Assembly: GCA_015499995.1 (NCBI GenBank)
Contig: JADNRV010000033.1
Coordinates: 186,001 to 250,000 of the forward strand
Source of the DNA: Flammula alnicola
Taxonomy: Eukaryota > Basidiomycota > Agaricomycetes > Agaricales > Strophariaceae
Length of the DNA stretch: 64,000 bases
Reading direction: 5' to 3'
In this document: positions 44,283-57,000 of the stretch, piece after piece
Position numbering within the stretch: position 1 is the stretch's first letter
Layout: the number at the start of each line of letters is the position of its first letter
The notes under the pieces: model-generated
Databases searched by the model: none
Seen by the model: only the letters and a program-made list of their open reading frames with translations
Told to the model about the DNA's origin: nothing
Made by a program: the position numbers and the translations under genes

Positions 44283-47200
44283 ATGTCTCATCAAGCTACG
44301 ACCTCCGCTGCCAAGTTTGAAGATGTCAAGCAGGCTTTCGCTGACCTGCACTCTGCGGCGGAGTCACTGGTCAAACACCGCTACCGCAATGCCGACGGAA
44401 CCACAATGCAGACCTATTTGATGGCCTTCCGGCGCAAATGCGTATGTGTTTTTATTGTGTTCAAAGCAATGCTAAACCGCAAGTACAGGGGATATTTAAG
44501 CTGCTAAGCACCAACCAGGCTTACATCCAGTCCCCCGGCTATCGAGAGTTCCTACAGTCGATATTCAATGCTCCGGCCCACAAAAATGTCTCCCACGCGT
44601 TCAGATTTTTCGGTACCCACGAAGAACACGTCGACAACTTGGAACTCGACCTGGCTTGGGATGATGACATTCTGCCCAAATCCGCCCTCCCCCCCCTTCA
44701 GAGCATCTTCTCCATGATCGGGCCCCCTCCGCCTAGGCCCAGTGGAAGCAACGCACCCCGAATCGACGCCAGGCCTCAACCGGAGGAAGTGGAATGGAGG
44801 GTGAGGGTAGAAGAGACGATGGACGTGGGGAGTATTCTGGCGAAGAACAAGGGGAAGGGGAAGGATATGGGCGAGGGCATGGATGTTGATGGGGTTAGGC
44901 TGGCTGTGGAGGGTCCAAGGGAAGAGTGGATGCAGGAGAAACAGGAGGTGGTGAAGACGGAGGAGATTCCAAGGGCATCAAGGACAAGAAAACGGACGAT
45001 CAAATCCGCCGCGTACATCGAGGAGTCTGATGAGGAGGAAGACGAACTGGCGATGTCTACCCCGGATCAGCCACCACCAGCCAAGAGAGCGAAATCCATC
45101 GCAAAGGACCTGCCCGCTGCCCCGCCGAAGCTGAAAAAGGTCGCGAAAGGGAAAGCCAGCAAGAGCGCGTGTGCCGGACGCAAGGTTCCGCTCCCAGAGG
45201 CCAAGCCCACTGCTGTCCCCAGTGCACCTGTTGACGACAGAGAGGTTTCAGAGCCCACCAGGAAGTTGCGTGAGCATCCACCTCCGGAACCCCAAGTTGG
45301 CGTTTACTGGGTCGATGTCAAGAATGTGGTCACCGGGGGAAGCTGTCGGAAGTGCAAGGAAAGAGGGTTCAGGTGCCTTGTGTGCTACGAGAAGCCGTAC
45401 GACCTACCGCAGCATGCACCGAAGAAGCTGAGCGACAAGCGCCAACGCCCCTACAAGAAGGTCGCTTGCCACCAGTGCAACAAACACAAGGACAAGTGCG
45501 AGTGGGGCGCTGCATTCACGCCCTCGATAGTTGCTGGAAAGGGAAACTCGGAAGCACCACCAGCGGAAGTTGAGGAGCAGCAACAAGCAGCGTTGGCTGC
45601 GGCGGCAGCCAATTCTTCGATTCAAGTACGTCCACCGCTCCCCCCTCGCACAGGCAACGCGGCCGCAGGACCTTCGCGCACGAGTCGCAGCCGTCCCACA
45701 CCCACCATCATCATTCCACCACCACGCGACCACAAGCACCCTCCCATTACCACCATCCAAGAGGTTACAGAGACGCCATCACCGCTCATCTCAGCACTGG
45801 TGAAACCCCGACCCCTGACGCCTCTCCAGCTGCCTCCTGTCAACCCAAGGTCAACCAGACGCCCCCAGAACACAAGTTGGGTGGACGGATGACCACGTCC
45901 AAGCACATGCCTGTATGAGACATCCACACACCGGTGCCCTCGTATGCGTCGTCGTCACGCGAGACGACAAAGACTCCGTCTAAGGAGACTCTGTGTAAGT
46001 GTTCCCTCGCAGGTCTATAACATCGACTAATTCTAAACAGTTGGCTCGCCGCCTCTTTCACTCGAGGTACTCTCCCGCCGGATCGGTGAAATCGAGTCCC
46101 AGCAATCGGCCATGAGGGCCTCCACCGTCACCCACGCCATGTTCGATGATGAGGTGGAGAAGATGATGGACCGATTTACAAAGGTCGAACTGATGGAGAC
46201 TAGGGTTCCGCAGGCGTTGGACCGCCTCCTCAATTCACGTCTCTGCGACACCGTCTCGACTCACGACTTGGAAAGGCGACTCGTGGAACGCTTCGAGGAA
46301 CACAAGATGGAGGTCGACCGCAGTGTGGATGAGAAGATTGCCCAGAGTATCGTGGCAGCGGAGATGGATGTTTACCGGAACGTCGACGAGAACATGGCTA
46401 CAAGTATTGGAGCTGCGGAGGATCGACTGGGGGCCAGGATCGATGAAGTCCGGAACGAGAAGGAAGCATTGTCAGCCGGATTGGATCGTCTTCGTGAGGA
46501 GTTGCACCAGATCGACGCTGGGTGGAGGGCGCATGGGGTGGAGGTGGACGAGAGGCTGGGAGGTGTCTGGAAGGAGCAGCGTGTGGCCAACGATGGGCTG
46601 ACGACTGCTCAACGCGACCTCAAGGCTGTGGAGGGCACGGTGGAGTACATGAAGGGGGCATATGTGGATGTGCGATTAGGGAACCAGTTGGCGGAGCATA
46701 TCCGGACTCTCCAGGAGAGTCACAAGGCTTCGCTCGACCAGCACAAGAAGCACATGGATACTCATGAGGCGTTCTTGCGGAGCATCGGAGGCATATGGAG
46801 ACGCTCTACTCCCATGTCGCCTCCAGAACAGTGTTCTGCTGCATGCTGTTGGTGACGCGCTCACCGGCACTCTTCCAGTAAGTGGATGTGACTCTGTTCA
46901 GAAACCGTAACTGATACAAACATACTAGAAACACCTTACATTGGCACAGGTGATCCCACCTGCATCGTCCCGGCGGATGGTCTCAACAGCGTCCAGCACC
47001 GTCCCGCCGGAACCACTCACAGCCCCTTCGTGCGTCGCGTATCACCCCTGCCCCGCCGTGCAGTCTCCAGCCCTGCATTCATCAATCCACGATTGTTGGC
47101 CATCGACCCGCATGCACCATCGACACCATCACCAAGAATCCAGGTGATCGCTCCGACTCCGACTGGCTCTCAACAGAGTCAAGGCGATGTTCCGGATGCT

Positions 47201-47386
47201 GGTGAGTGTGCAGGTGGATCACCTCTTTTCGCTGCTCCGGCGGAGCAACCTTCATCGCCACCAAGTGGAGGTCTGACCGGAAGCCAAGAGGCTTTCCACC
47301 AGTACATTGATGCCTCCCAGTTGGATGGTCCATCTGGGTTGACCCAATACCACTCGGACGATGACATGGATGCTCGCGATGCCTGA
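44283..47386 (+). CDS. Cysteine-cluster plus coiled-coil KDZ accessory protein
   Basis: ATG 44283 (MSHQATTSAAKFEDVKQAFA). A 47-nt intron at about 44442-44488 joins RRKC to GIFKLLSTNQAYIQSPGYRE. An acidic/basic linker follows, then CRKCKERGFRCLVC and, after about 30 residues, CHQCNKHKDKCEW. These are two CxxCx6C halves like a Zn2Cys6 cluster with a stretched loop. Introns near 45840-45880, 45915-45980 and 45990-46040 would remove in-frame stops and lead to LEVLSRRIGEIE and a long coiled coil (ERRLVERFEEHKMEVDRSVD). The C-terminus is Pro/Ser-rich, ending DMDARDA. One frame change near 46793 is not explained by a usual intron. DNA binding is inferred from the cysteines. Confidence 0.6.
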
Positions 47387-47506
47387 TTTATAGTTTTTTA
47401 TATATGTACATTCCTCTTGTTGTCTTGGCCTTGTCCCCCTCGTTTATAATGCATTGGGACACTTGTATTTGCAAACAGTGTGAATCGTTATAACTAAGTA
47501 ATAAGT

Positions 47507-50116
47507 TTATCCCCGGGCTTTAGCTTTCCAAGTTGGCTTTCTCTCCCTTTTTCCCACAACTTCCGGTGGTGGAGTAGGATCCCTTGTGCGACGTTTCTTG
47601 GCCTCCGCCGGCACTACTTGATCATTCGATGCATTTCCAACCACAGAAGCGACTTCTGTGACCCTTGATCGTTTTCCAAGGGAGCCGGATAACGTTCCGG
47701 CTGGCTTGGTGCAGTTGACTGGCTTCGTGGTAGGCTTATGTGCTTTGGAGAGTGCCGCCGGAACAGTAGGCTGATCGATCACCTGTGAGTGGGCTATTGG
47801 CCGGTCTTCATTTGACACTGGTGTAGTGCTTGAGAATGCCAAAAATGTCATAGGCTGTGCGAGCGAGGGTTCCGGCAGAGTACGTGTTGATTCCGGCGGC
47901 GTTGGCTTCACTGGCGAGGTGGACTTCCTTTTCATTTTGGCCGGAAGACTTGCTCCGCCGGGGATCCACTCAGCCACATGGCTGTTAGAGGGAACTGATG
48001 TGCCTTCCGCGGTCCGCTTCCATTCGTGATGTCTGCTTTGTGTTTGCCAGGTACTCACTGCCATCAGGAGTGCTTTGATCTCGTCATGTAGATTGGGATC
48101 GAACTTGTCCAGATGTGGATTGGACGACTTGGTGGAAGACTGCGAAGTGCAGATGCAATTCCGGAAGTGCCTTGGTGTACTCCGGAGGTGTAGTGCCTTC
48201 TTGACTATGTCGCAAGCTCCCGTTCCGGATGGAGTGATAGTAGCCGGTGGAACTGCCGCTGTGCCACCATTGACTTGTCTAGGAAACTTTGAGCCCTTTT
48301 ATCGAATACTTCAGACTCCACCATATATTGGTCATAGTCGTTCAATCCGGAATCATCGCCTATGTCTTGATCCAATGGAGCCGGCTCCTCATGGATACCC
48401 TCGAAGTCGATGGAGCTCTCGCTCCCATCATCTGAGTCACCACTATCAGAGCCGAATCCGGCTCCCCATCTGATGATACACTGCCGGAGTCGCTGCAGAT
48501 CCTCTGACTCCACAGAAACCTGCCGGGCTTTACCTTTGCCCTTCCTCGTCTTGGCCTTTGGCGGTGGGTCTGCGACCGGAGTAGCATCCTTAGATGCTGG
48601 TTTAGTTCTCTGCTTCTGCTTCTGTTTTCCTTTCGCGCGTCCGGCACCACGTTTGCCTGAAGGTTTTGGCTGCGAGTTGATGGCCGGAGCTGCAGGTCCT
48701 GTGTCGGCATCATCATTGTGCTCCGGATGCGAATGCTCCTGGATTTCTGGTGCGAGCTTTCGTTCGAATGCTTCCACTAAGTCTCCATCCTTCGAGAGAT
48801 AATGTGAGAACCGGAATGCGGCGTCATCATCTGTGTTGGTTGCTTCCTGTTTCCTGTAAAGGTGTTTTAGGATTTGCAACGCCTCTCCTCCTTCAACTCA
48901 GATGGCTCCTTGAGTAACGTCAAAGTCGCATCAGACATGTATTCCGGCTTAATGCAATACCGTGCCAGCGGCAGGAATTTGGCCCAGGGAATTTTGGGTG
49001 CTTTCCCGGAAGCAAGCTCTGGATATAATCAGTCACTTTCCATGCCATGAGAGGAGGCTTGAATACCGTAATGCAATGCCAAGAAAGCCCGGAGCAGGCC
49101 TTGCCAATATGCACGACCCTTCATTCCGGATGGCACAACCTCCGGGTCTGGAAGGACTGGTTCTCCATACTGGTTCGTCGTCAACTCCATCAATCCCCTC
49201 CTCGGCCGGTAGGTACTGAAGGTCGGGACGTCCTGGTCTGGCTCGTAATATGTTGTATTGTGTTGTAGCCAGTCACGACTGGTAATTCCGGCACTCTGAA
49301 AACTGGCATTCGCAGTTAAATAACTTTTTCCGTTCCCTAGGGTGTCATTGAAATCGAGTTGGGTGCATGCGATCTTTCCATTGGGCCGTTTAAAGGAGAC
49401 GAAGAAAAGCATCCGGGCCCCATGGCTAACCACATTTCCTGCGCGAAGTCTGCGAGTTTCTTGGCCGTATGTTTTTCTGCTAATCTGAGAGAGGTCAATT
49501 TGGAATGGGAAGCGATTTCGTGGCACTCACCTAGCCTTTACCTCCGGCTTTGGGCCCTCATTATTCCACCTAGCAGCTGTTGCCCTCAAGGATGCTTTAT
49601 CTTCTTCAGACAGCTTCTTCCAGACATGAGTCAAGGCAATTTGGAAGAAGTTAAAGTCACTCTTGGGATTCTTTCCCTTCGCAACAGCAGCGTCGTATAG
49701 TTTCTTCTGTTTCTCCTGGACCGGTTCCGGTTTGAGGTCGTAAAGCACATCTCTTCCTGTCCAGTGCTTCGTAGCTTTCTTCGCTCGCTTGACTTGGGCA
49801 TGGGATGCAAGCCACTTCTTCGTTTTCAATGCCAGACCTTCCCTCTCCTGGCGCTTCAGCTTCTGGTTTGCCGGCAAGGCAAGAATGGCGTTTCGGCATC
49901 CTTAACAAGTCTCGCTCTGTCGGATTTCTTGGTGAGTGCCTGAATTTTTGCCTGGACCTCCTGGAGGATCGCCTTTTCCCTTTGAGAGAAATTTTGGACA
50001 GTAATATCGTTCCCTTCTACTTCTTCAGTGGAGGGGATGTCTTCAACTAGTTCAGTCTCTCCATCTGGGGGTTGAATGTCGACAGTGTTCGAGGTGGTGG
50101 ATGATTCAGCATTCAT
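47507..50116 (-). CDS. Basic KDZ accessory protein with HMG-box-like segment
   Basis: Start taken at ATG 50116 (MNAESSTTSNTVDIQPPDGE); an upstream non-ATG extension is possible. A 44-nt intron (GTTAAG..CCAG) gives KLKRQEREGLALKTKKW. Then comes DFNFFQIALTHVWKKLSEED and RATAARWNNEGP, which resembles helices 2-3 of an HMG box. The next exon reads RKTYGQETRRLRAGNVVSHG and FVSFKRPNGKIACTQLDFND, then a 48-nt intron into ELASGKAPKIPWAKFLPLAR. C-terminal parts are Lys-rich, then acidic (GSDSGDSDDGSESSIDFEG), then basic (KKRRTRDPTPPPEVVGKRER). Exon joins near 48880 and 48064-48205 are unresolved. Divergent from the transposase gene. A chromatin or DNA-binding role is inferred. Confidence 0.5.
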
Positions 50117-50368
50117 GGTTGGAGAAAAGAACGTTTTCAACACAGATATTGGTTTCCTTTTCTGAATGTTTGTGCCCAGGACAGGCACAGTTTTAAGCTC
50201 TGATGTCGAGGAGGTATGATCGAGATCGACATTAATGCTACATTGTGATCGATCATACCTATAAATGGCAACTGATTAGCCTGATGTGGTAATGATCAGG
50301 GCCTTGAGATAACACCAGACATAACACATGTATCTCCCTCACCCTCACCTTGTCTTTCAACCATCCAC
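50117..50368. promoter_or_regulatory. Shared promoter of HMG-like gene and KDZ transposase
   Basis: 252-bp divergent intergenic region. It contains the palindrome-like pair TGATCGAGATCGA and TGTGATCGATCA near 50217-50255. Bidirectional function is inferred. Confidence 0.4.
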
Positions 50369-53300
50369 ATGCCTAACTGGAAGGAAGCGTCACCGCCTGC
50401 AGATAGCTACGATATTACTGTCAGCCAGACCAAACGTGGACAGGTTCAACATCTCAAAAAACAAAGGCAGCCTATGAGTGAATCTTCAGGTTCCCATCGC
50501 AATCAAGCGAAGAAGGGGCAGCAGGCAACTACAACTCTGCCACCTAAGGAGTCTAGTCCAATACTTGATCAAATCCCGGATGATGCTTTCAATGTATACT
50601 TCACTCCTGAAGACTTGGTCAGGAAGGCCGCCAATGTAAGGGATGACCATCCATTGAATATAATATGCTTTTATCTTGTTCGTCAACAGACATCCCATGA
50701 GTATATGCGACAATGGCTACCTCTCCGGCGGCAATTTCTTGACATCATTCTCGAGCGTGAAGCACCCCCCTCAAATATTCTTTGTACCAAGTGCAAGACA
50801 TGAAACTTCAAGATCCGTTGTGCTGATTGTCTAGGCAATCCGGTGCTCTGCGTGCAATGCTGTCGAAACTCTCATGAAGACCACCCTTTTCATAGAATAG
50901 AAATTTGGTCCGGAACCCATTTCTCTCCTGGTTGGCTCTGGCAAACAGGAGTTGCGATTCATCTGGGACATGGGGGTAATCGCTGTCCCTCTAATCAGCA
51001 TATGGATCAAGAAGTGGAATCCCTCATAAGCACATTACCGTCCACGTTTAATGACACTGGAGCTCAAGATATGGATGAGGACGACTCAGATGTTGAAGAA
51101 CCTGATGGCGAATATGGATGGGCTGGCTCAGGCCGACCGCCTCACCGAGATCTTCACGGTGCCCCCATAGTTGTGGTTGTGCATACCAATGGTGTCCACC
51201 ATCTGCCAATTTCCCTTTGTTCATGTCCATCTGCTCCGGATCCGATCACTCAATATCTACAAATGGGATTCTATCCCTCGACATATAAGCAAATTGAAAC
51301 TGTTTTCACCTTTCAGGTTCTGGACGATTATAGGCTCGAAAACTTGGAATGTCAGACTTCTTGTCACCATTACTATTCCAAGCTCCGCCGGATGACCAAT
51401 AGTATCTTCCCTACATCTGTGCCGGTAAGCAATTCATCAAGTCTCCATGGTCCGGAAGGGTTAATTATGTGACTAAATGCAGGATCGGAAACGTGAGCTA
51501 GCCAGGGCAGAGAGACAGTGGAGAAACTTAAAGGAGTGGAAATGGTTTGGCTTTGGACACACTGATGCGATCCCGGGGGATACAGACCTTGCCCTTTTTT
51601 GCCCGACATGCCCTCAGCCCGGAGTAAATCTCCCAGATAACTGGGAGGACGATGAATACCAGTGGAAGTATTTCCGGAGCTTCGTTGTGGATGGAAACTT
51701 TGTGGCAGCTCACCAACAGCAATTGCAGACAACTGATGACGTTTGGATCAAGGATGGCGAAGGGTTTATGACCCGCCGGGCACCCTATTTTGACCATCTC
51801 CGATGCACTACAGAAATCCGAGATGTCAGTTCGACGATTCCACCTTGTGCATATGTTGATTCTAGAGTTTGAAACAGCCGTGCACATGTAATGAACATCG
51901 AGCTGTGCTGGATCGCTCGAAGCCGCACAAAGGCTGCGATGTGACCGGAATTGGTGCATTTGCTTGCCTCCGGCATGGATGTTATTGTCCCGGATCCATC
52001 GTGGACTTTCAAGTAGGTGAACGTCAGATGAACGTGGATTACGGACTGGTGCAGGCTTTCAACAATACGTGGACGGATCAAGCGCCAAAAATAATCGTCG
52101 TCTACGACATCAACTGTCAGTATTCTAAGAACCTCCGCAAGCGTGTGGAGGCCGGCCAATATCTCCATTTCCGCCCAGGACTGAACCTCGTTGCCGGAAT
52201 CGGAATGTTTCATGTTCATGGTCATCAGGATGTCTGCTATGGGCGATACGCACCACGCTTTATCCCGGGGGCAGGGCAGAGTGATGGAGAAGTACTTGAA
52301 CGTCTGTTCTCCATTCTGAATGGGATCAGCACTATCGCCCGGACTATGACTTTGGCTCATCGAACTGAAAATGTGGATGCTCATATGGGCGATAACAACT
52401 TCAAGAAAATGATTGATATGGGCGAGTTTTTCATTCCGAGGGGTCTAGATAACTGCTCATCTTCGACGATCCTCCAGTTCCAACCTTGTGCAAGAAATGG
52501 AAAAATGTCTGCTCTTCTGCAATTGACGCTCGCTCTGATTTTGAGCTCCTCAGCCAAAGTGCTACTCCGGAGCAAACTGAGTTATGGACAGCGTCTGTCC
52601 AGACAGCTGAACACCTCCGGGAGGAAGGCAATGTGGAAGCGATGGACATTTACAATGTCAAAGGCATCAAAGGTGAGCGTGAGTTACCTTGCAAGTAGTA
52701 CATTCCTGACAAAGTCGCAGTCATTCCACAGACCGAGATTCAGGCAAATCTGATGCAAGCAGAGCAAGAGGCAGACTCCGGAGTCGGTGTCACCACTTGG
52801 CTTGTAGCTGGAATGAAGATTCAGGAAGCACAGTTGAGCATCCCCGAGCTGACTCTGACTCCAACACTGATAATATATAGGGCTCAACTGGTATCATTCA
52901 TTTGCCGGCAAGGCAAAAAGCCTTCAGGGGACCAACGACTCCAAATTAACCGGAAACGTCAGGCACTGCGGAGAAAGGCTGATGAATTTCAAGACTCCTT
53001 CCAGCAGCTATTCCCCGCTGTGGCACTGGATGGTGTCGACCTTCGAGAAATCCCGTACGGAGATGATGTTCTCGGAGACGATGAGGATGAGGCATACCTG
53101 GCTGCAGTTCCACGTGGAGAAGTCGAAAAGATGGAAATCTTCCTTCCATCAACATGTCCAGGAGAGCTCCCTCGCCAATTGAAGACTGCTGCGAAAGTCG
53201 AGCTCAAGCTGCGCATTGCGCAGGCAGAAAATGCCCTCGAAGGTGTTCGCCGGGAAATTGGTCACAAGTCTTTTTTGTTCCGGAATAACATCGCACTTGC

Positions 53301-53924
53301 CATCAACAAGCAAATGAAGACGCGCGCATATAGCGCAGTGAAAGCAGCAGATGATGAAGTCCGGCAGTTCGTCAGAGTGTACAATCAGGCCCGGAATGCT
53401 ATTCTGGCCTTGGGATGCTCAGAGGAAATAGCTTCCCGGTACCAAAGATTACTCCCGGAGCAATTGGTTGCATTGAAATCCATATATGAGCCGAATGCAC
53501 GGGGAGCCGGAACATACTCCTTGCCTTGGTTTTGGATGTTGCAAGTGGGTAGCGACTCCGACTCTTCTGATACATGGATGAATGTATGTCCCCTTATCCA
53601 TTCTACAATTCTGCAGTCGAACTTTGCCACACAGTATACCGGGTCAATTGGATGCGTGCGCGTGCTAAAATGCTGCGTTGGGAAGAAGAATCCATTCTCA
53701 TTCCCTCTGAAATGAAATGGACAATGTTCTTCTTCCACAACCGTGCCAACGGATGGAAGACACGGGAAGCGATGTCACACAAGGCGGGGCATCAAGCATA
53801 TGCACGAAAACAGGTGGCGATGTGGACCGAGCTGGCGGAGCATGCTCAGACAGCCTTTACTTCCTGCCTCATACGTTACACTGTGCCGCCGTCGATGGAG
53901 GATCACCAGATGCATGGTAATTAA
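50369..53924 (+). CDS. KDZ (Kyakuja-Dileera-Zisupton) family transposase
   Basis: Transposase of the KDZ class. ATG 50369. A CxC2-like cysteine cluster follows: CTKC, RCADC, CVQCCRNSHEDHPFH, RIEIWSG. Then QLGHGG-like IHLGHGGNRCPSN, an intron at about 51424-51480, LALFCPTCPQPGVNLP, FVVDGNFVAAH and WIKDGEGF. An intron at 51825 leads to CTCNEHRAVLD, TGIGAFACLRHGCYCPG, VDFQVGERQMNVDY, IIVVYDINCQYSKNL, MFHVHGHQDVCYGRYAP and GAGQSDGEVLERLFSILNG, all core KDZ signatures. The C-terminal half is helical, ending MEDHQMHGN. TGA at 50801-50803 lies in the cysteine cluster; a 51-nt in-frame intron-like stretch (50784-50834) spans it. A frame change near 52460 is unresolved. Flanked by cargo genes on both sides. 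Confidence 0.88.
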
Positions 53925-54977
53925 TGTTTATGTAGCATCCCCCGGGCAGTTATTTTGTACCTAGTGTGCATATGAGTTACTTCTCATGAAACAAGCCTAG
54001 CACGTTCATGGCATGCATTGCTCGCCGGACGCACCCCGCCGGCAGTCCCTGCCGGCAGTATGAATGCTGCAACTGCTTGCTGCCCACTTGGTACATCAAC
54101 CATGCACTCTCATAATGCCTCCGCCGGACCCACAAATTTGGTGCATAGAGTACTATACCCTCGCAGTATTCATTTCCGTCCCCTGGTATATGCAGGGTGC
54201 AGCACGTTCATGCGAGATCCCGCCAGCAGTACGAGTCCTGTTCGCCTGATGAGCCGGCAGACCCACATCTGGTAGGATTGCAGCCTCGGGGCACAGCAGC
54301 AGGACTTGACATGCAGGCTCAGATAACAGTGGATCCCGCTGGGAGTGCGATTCCGGGGGGATTACTGCCACCGGCAGGCATTCCCGGCCGCATTGTGAGG
54401 TGCTAGCAGGGCCACATCACATCCCGCTCATGCTCCGTCGCAATGGAGAACCTATCCCGGAAATACAACTGCGGACATAAGACTGCCAGAATCGCTGCCG
54501 CCGACATCGCGAGCCTCCTGGAAATGCGACGCCGCCGGCCTAACTGCTGCCGGCAAAGCGATAGCTGGTTGCATGCCATGGTGGGGTTGCAATTGCAGTG
54601 CCATAATGGCCGCAATACCATCCCGGCGGCATTATCTCCTACTGGCAGTGCGCCAAGGACACGACTGCATCACTCACGCTGCCCTCCGGCATGCACTTCT
54701 GACTCTCCCACCAATAGGACCCGGCGGACATGCTGCTGCCAGAGTCGATATCCGGCGGCATTGCCCTCCCGCCGGCATTGGGTGTGACTGGAATTGCTAG
54801 TCCCAAATATCGCCTCCTGCTCACGCTGCTCTCTGGCAGGCAATGCCCACCGGCCAGCATACAATGGTGCAGTACCTTCCTGCCTCCACCAGCGCATGAC
54901 TCATCTGATGTGACCATCCCTGGACCTTCCAGAGCCCTCTGCTATTGTGACGCACAACTCTTTGTCTCAAAGCAACT
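53925..54977. other. GC-rich, CCGGC-dense spacer
   Basis: Unusually rich in CCGGCGG, TGCCGGCAG and CCCGGCGG words, many palindromic (for example CTGCCGGCAG around 54050), and in CpG. Frames across it are Ala/Pro/Arg/Cys-rich with no coding signature. Probably non-coding. Confidence 0.6.
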
Positions 54978-55608
54978 ATGTCCGCCTTCGACAACGATGA
55001 TTTCTTGCAAGTTGCAGCTCAATTGCTCCAAATGTCCATGGCAGATTCTCAGGCTTATCTCAATTATCTCTCAAGCAGACTTCGCGTAATGGCATCGCTG
55101 TTTTTTGGCCGGAACGTGGCCGCTCAGGATCCTGACATTTACACGTGGTTTACGGAGAACATGTTTCGGGAACTGGTAAGTGGCAACCAGCGGATGCAGG
55201 CCTGGCTTAATTTCAAGATAGACCAATGCTATCACAGTCCTGGGCTGTCTCACAAGTGGTTCCCGAGTGTTGGAGGTCCCCCAATACCTCAGACGATGCA
55301 TGCGAGGCCACCCCCACCTCTCCAAGTGTTACTCCGATAATGATTCCGACATACCAGACTCGCCCATCAATGGACTTGGCGACCATTGGTATACTCAAAT
55401 ACCGCTCCGGCTGGAAGTACCAAAAATGCACGATCTCTTGACAACATGGAGCTGCCAGAATCTCATGGTATATATACTTTACTCATTGTCATTCTATCTA
55501 CCAACTAATGAGACTGGAAAGGCTGAAATGACAACAGCATTTACACTGGCCTCCCTCTCGGATGAGGGACTTCTCAGCCTCAAGAGTGCTTATGAGAAGT
55601 ACCGCTGA
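54978..55608 (+). CDS. Small KDZ accessory protein
   Basis: ATG 54978 begins MSAFDNDDFLQVAAQLLQMS, then YLNYLSSRLRVMASLFFGRN and IYTWFTENMFREL before a GTAAGT donor. The intron ends at CTATCACAG near 55220. The following sequence fits best as VLEVPQYLRRCMRGHPHLSK and LRLEVPKMHDLLTTWSCQNL, which needs a frame change after the splice; a second intron (GTATAT..AATGAG) leads to ETGKAEMTTAFTLASLSDEG and a stop at 55608. I do not recognise a family. Helical and soluble in appearance; same strand as the transposase and 1 kb after it. Confidence 0.45.
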
Positions 55609-55871
55609 TAGGGCGCAGTGCGGTCCACCCGTGGAATTTTGCGATTTCCCAATCATTAGAACTATTACACTAGGGTATCAAGGGTAGGCAGTATACCTCG
55701 TACTGGCCAACTAAGCAGATTGCACATGGGAAACCACATAATCCAGTACAACAGAAGTAACTAGCTACGGTCCAGAGGATCTAGCTAGTAAGCTCAGAAG
55801 TACATATAAAACAAGGTTAATGTTAAAGAAGCATGACCTCTGTGTGTAGCTGTGAATCCAACAAGAGGCTT

Positions 55872-56360
55872 CAACTGGAGAAACCCGCGTAGAATGAGAA
55901 TCCCGAAGTCTTGTGGTGCACATAGTCTAAATATAGACTGGCCATTAGACGCGTCAATCTGGACATGCATGTCATGTGACCAGGAAAGCGGACATAGTCC
56001 AGATGCACCCACCTATGCATTACACGCGTAGAATGACCCATTGCTAGGCTTAGTCCAGTGACACCAGAAACCCGCGTGGAATGGGAGTCCAAAAGCGCTG
56101 TGGCGCACATAGGCTAAATATAGACCTGTCATTAAGTGCGCCTATCTGAACATGTATGTCATGCGGCCAGAAAAGCGGACACAGTGAAATGCGTGCACCT
56201 ATGCATTACACGCATAAAACGCACCTATGCATTACATGCGTAAAACGGCTCATTGCTAGGCTTAGTCCAGTTGCCGTCTAGACTCCAGAAACACGCGGAA
56301 AAGCAATTTCTGAGGAAACCATTCTGTGGCTGTGTCAAGCCGAGACGGCAGAAACCCGCG
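55872..56360 (+). repeat. About 200-bp direct repeats with GAAACCCGCG boxes
   Basis: Two long units (from about 55880 and 56068) share, in order, GAAACCCGCGT, CACATAG.CTAAATATAGAC, CATGTCATG, AAAGCGGACA, CTATGCATTACACGC and TTGCTAGGCTTAGTCCAGT. Partial units follow near 56285 and 56350, and another box lies near 57017. Confidence 0.8.
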
Positions 56361-56699
56361 CCAAATGTTAGCCACTATGGTGTCCCGCAGCCGGTGTCGG
56401 TCTCTCAGTTTCCTGCATAGACTCATAATCACGACACCATGGACCAGTAACAGTAGAGCTATTATATGCATAGAATCATATGCAACATGTAGAGGCTTGG
56501 CACACAGTAGGTATAAATACGCTTGTAACGCATGTAGTACAGTAGGAAATCCACCCCGCGTCGATCCACTATAGTGGAGGCAAAGGAGATTAAACCTCGT
56601 CTTAACCGACTAAAATTAATAGAGACCCAAGTTTGACACTTCAAAATAACTTTGTGATCAGTGCAAGTTTGAGGAGTTGGCAAAGCAAAGTTTAACGCG

Positions 56700-57000
56700 G
56701 GTTCTGTAAAGTTGTAGCGTGTGTCCGTCGTGTCCACGTGAAAGTTGTAGTGCATACCCGTCGCGGTCCCTGCATGAAAGTTGTAGCACATACTCGTCGA
56801 GGTCCCTGTGTGAAAGTTGTAGCGTGTGTCCGTCGCGGCAGCGTGAAAGTTGTAGCACATACCCGTCGCGGTCCCTGTGTGAAAGTCATAGGTTGTTAAA
56901 GTCAAGTTAAAGTTGTAGCGCATACTCGTCGAGGTCCCTGCGTGAAAGTTGTAGCGTGATCCCGTCGTGGTAGCGTGAAAGTCGGAGTGCATACTCGTCG
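56700..57000. repeat. Minisatellite, GTGAAAGTTGTAGC units
   Basis: About eight imperfect units of 30-37 bp with the core GTGAAAGTTGTAGC followed by a variable CGTCG(C/T)GG and CCCTG. On the minus strand the frame stays open through the array (56462-57109), giving a YNFHAGTATGMC-like repeat protein. Coding status unknown. Confidence 0.8.

Noticed and set aside
45880..45990. Nonsense TGA codons in the cysteine-cluster cargo gene
   Set aside because: Two short introns with plausible borders (around 45840-45880 and 45915-45980) remove them in frame.
49000..49530. Several frameshifts in the HMG-like KDZ cargo gene
   Set aside because: Alternative acceptor use (ATTAG) and 44- and 48-nt introns restore reading at three of the suspected places.
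56700..57000. CRISPR-like array
   Set aside because: Eukaryotic context; units are contiguous tandem repeats with no unique spacers.
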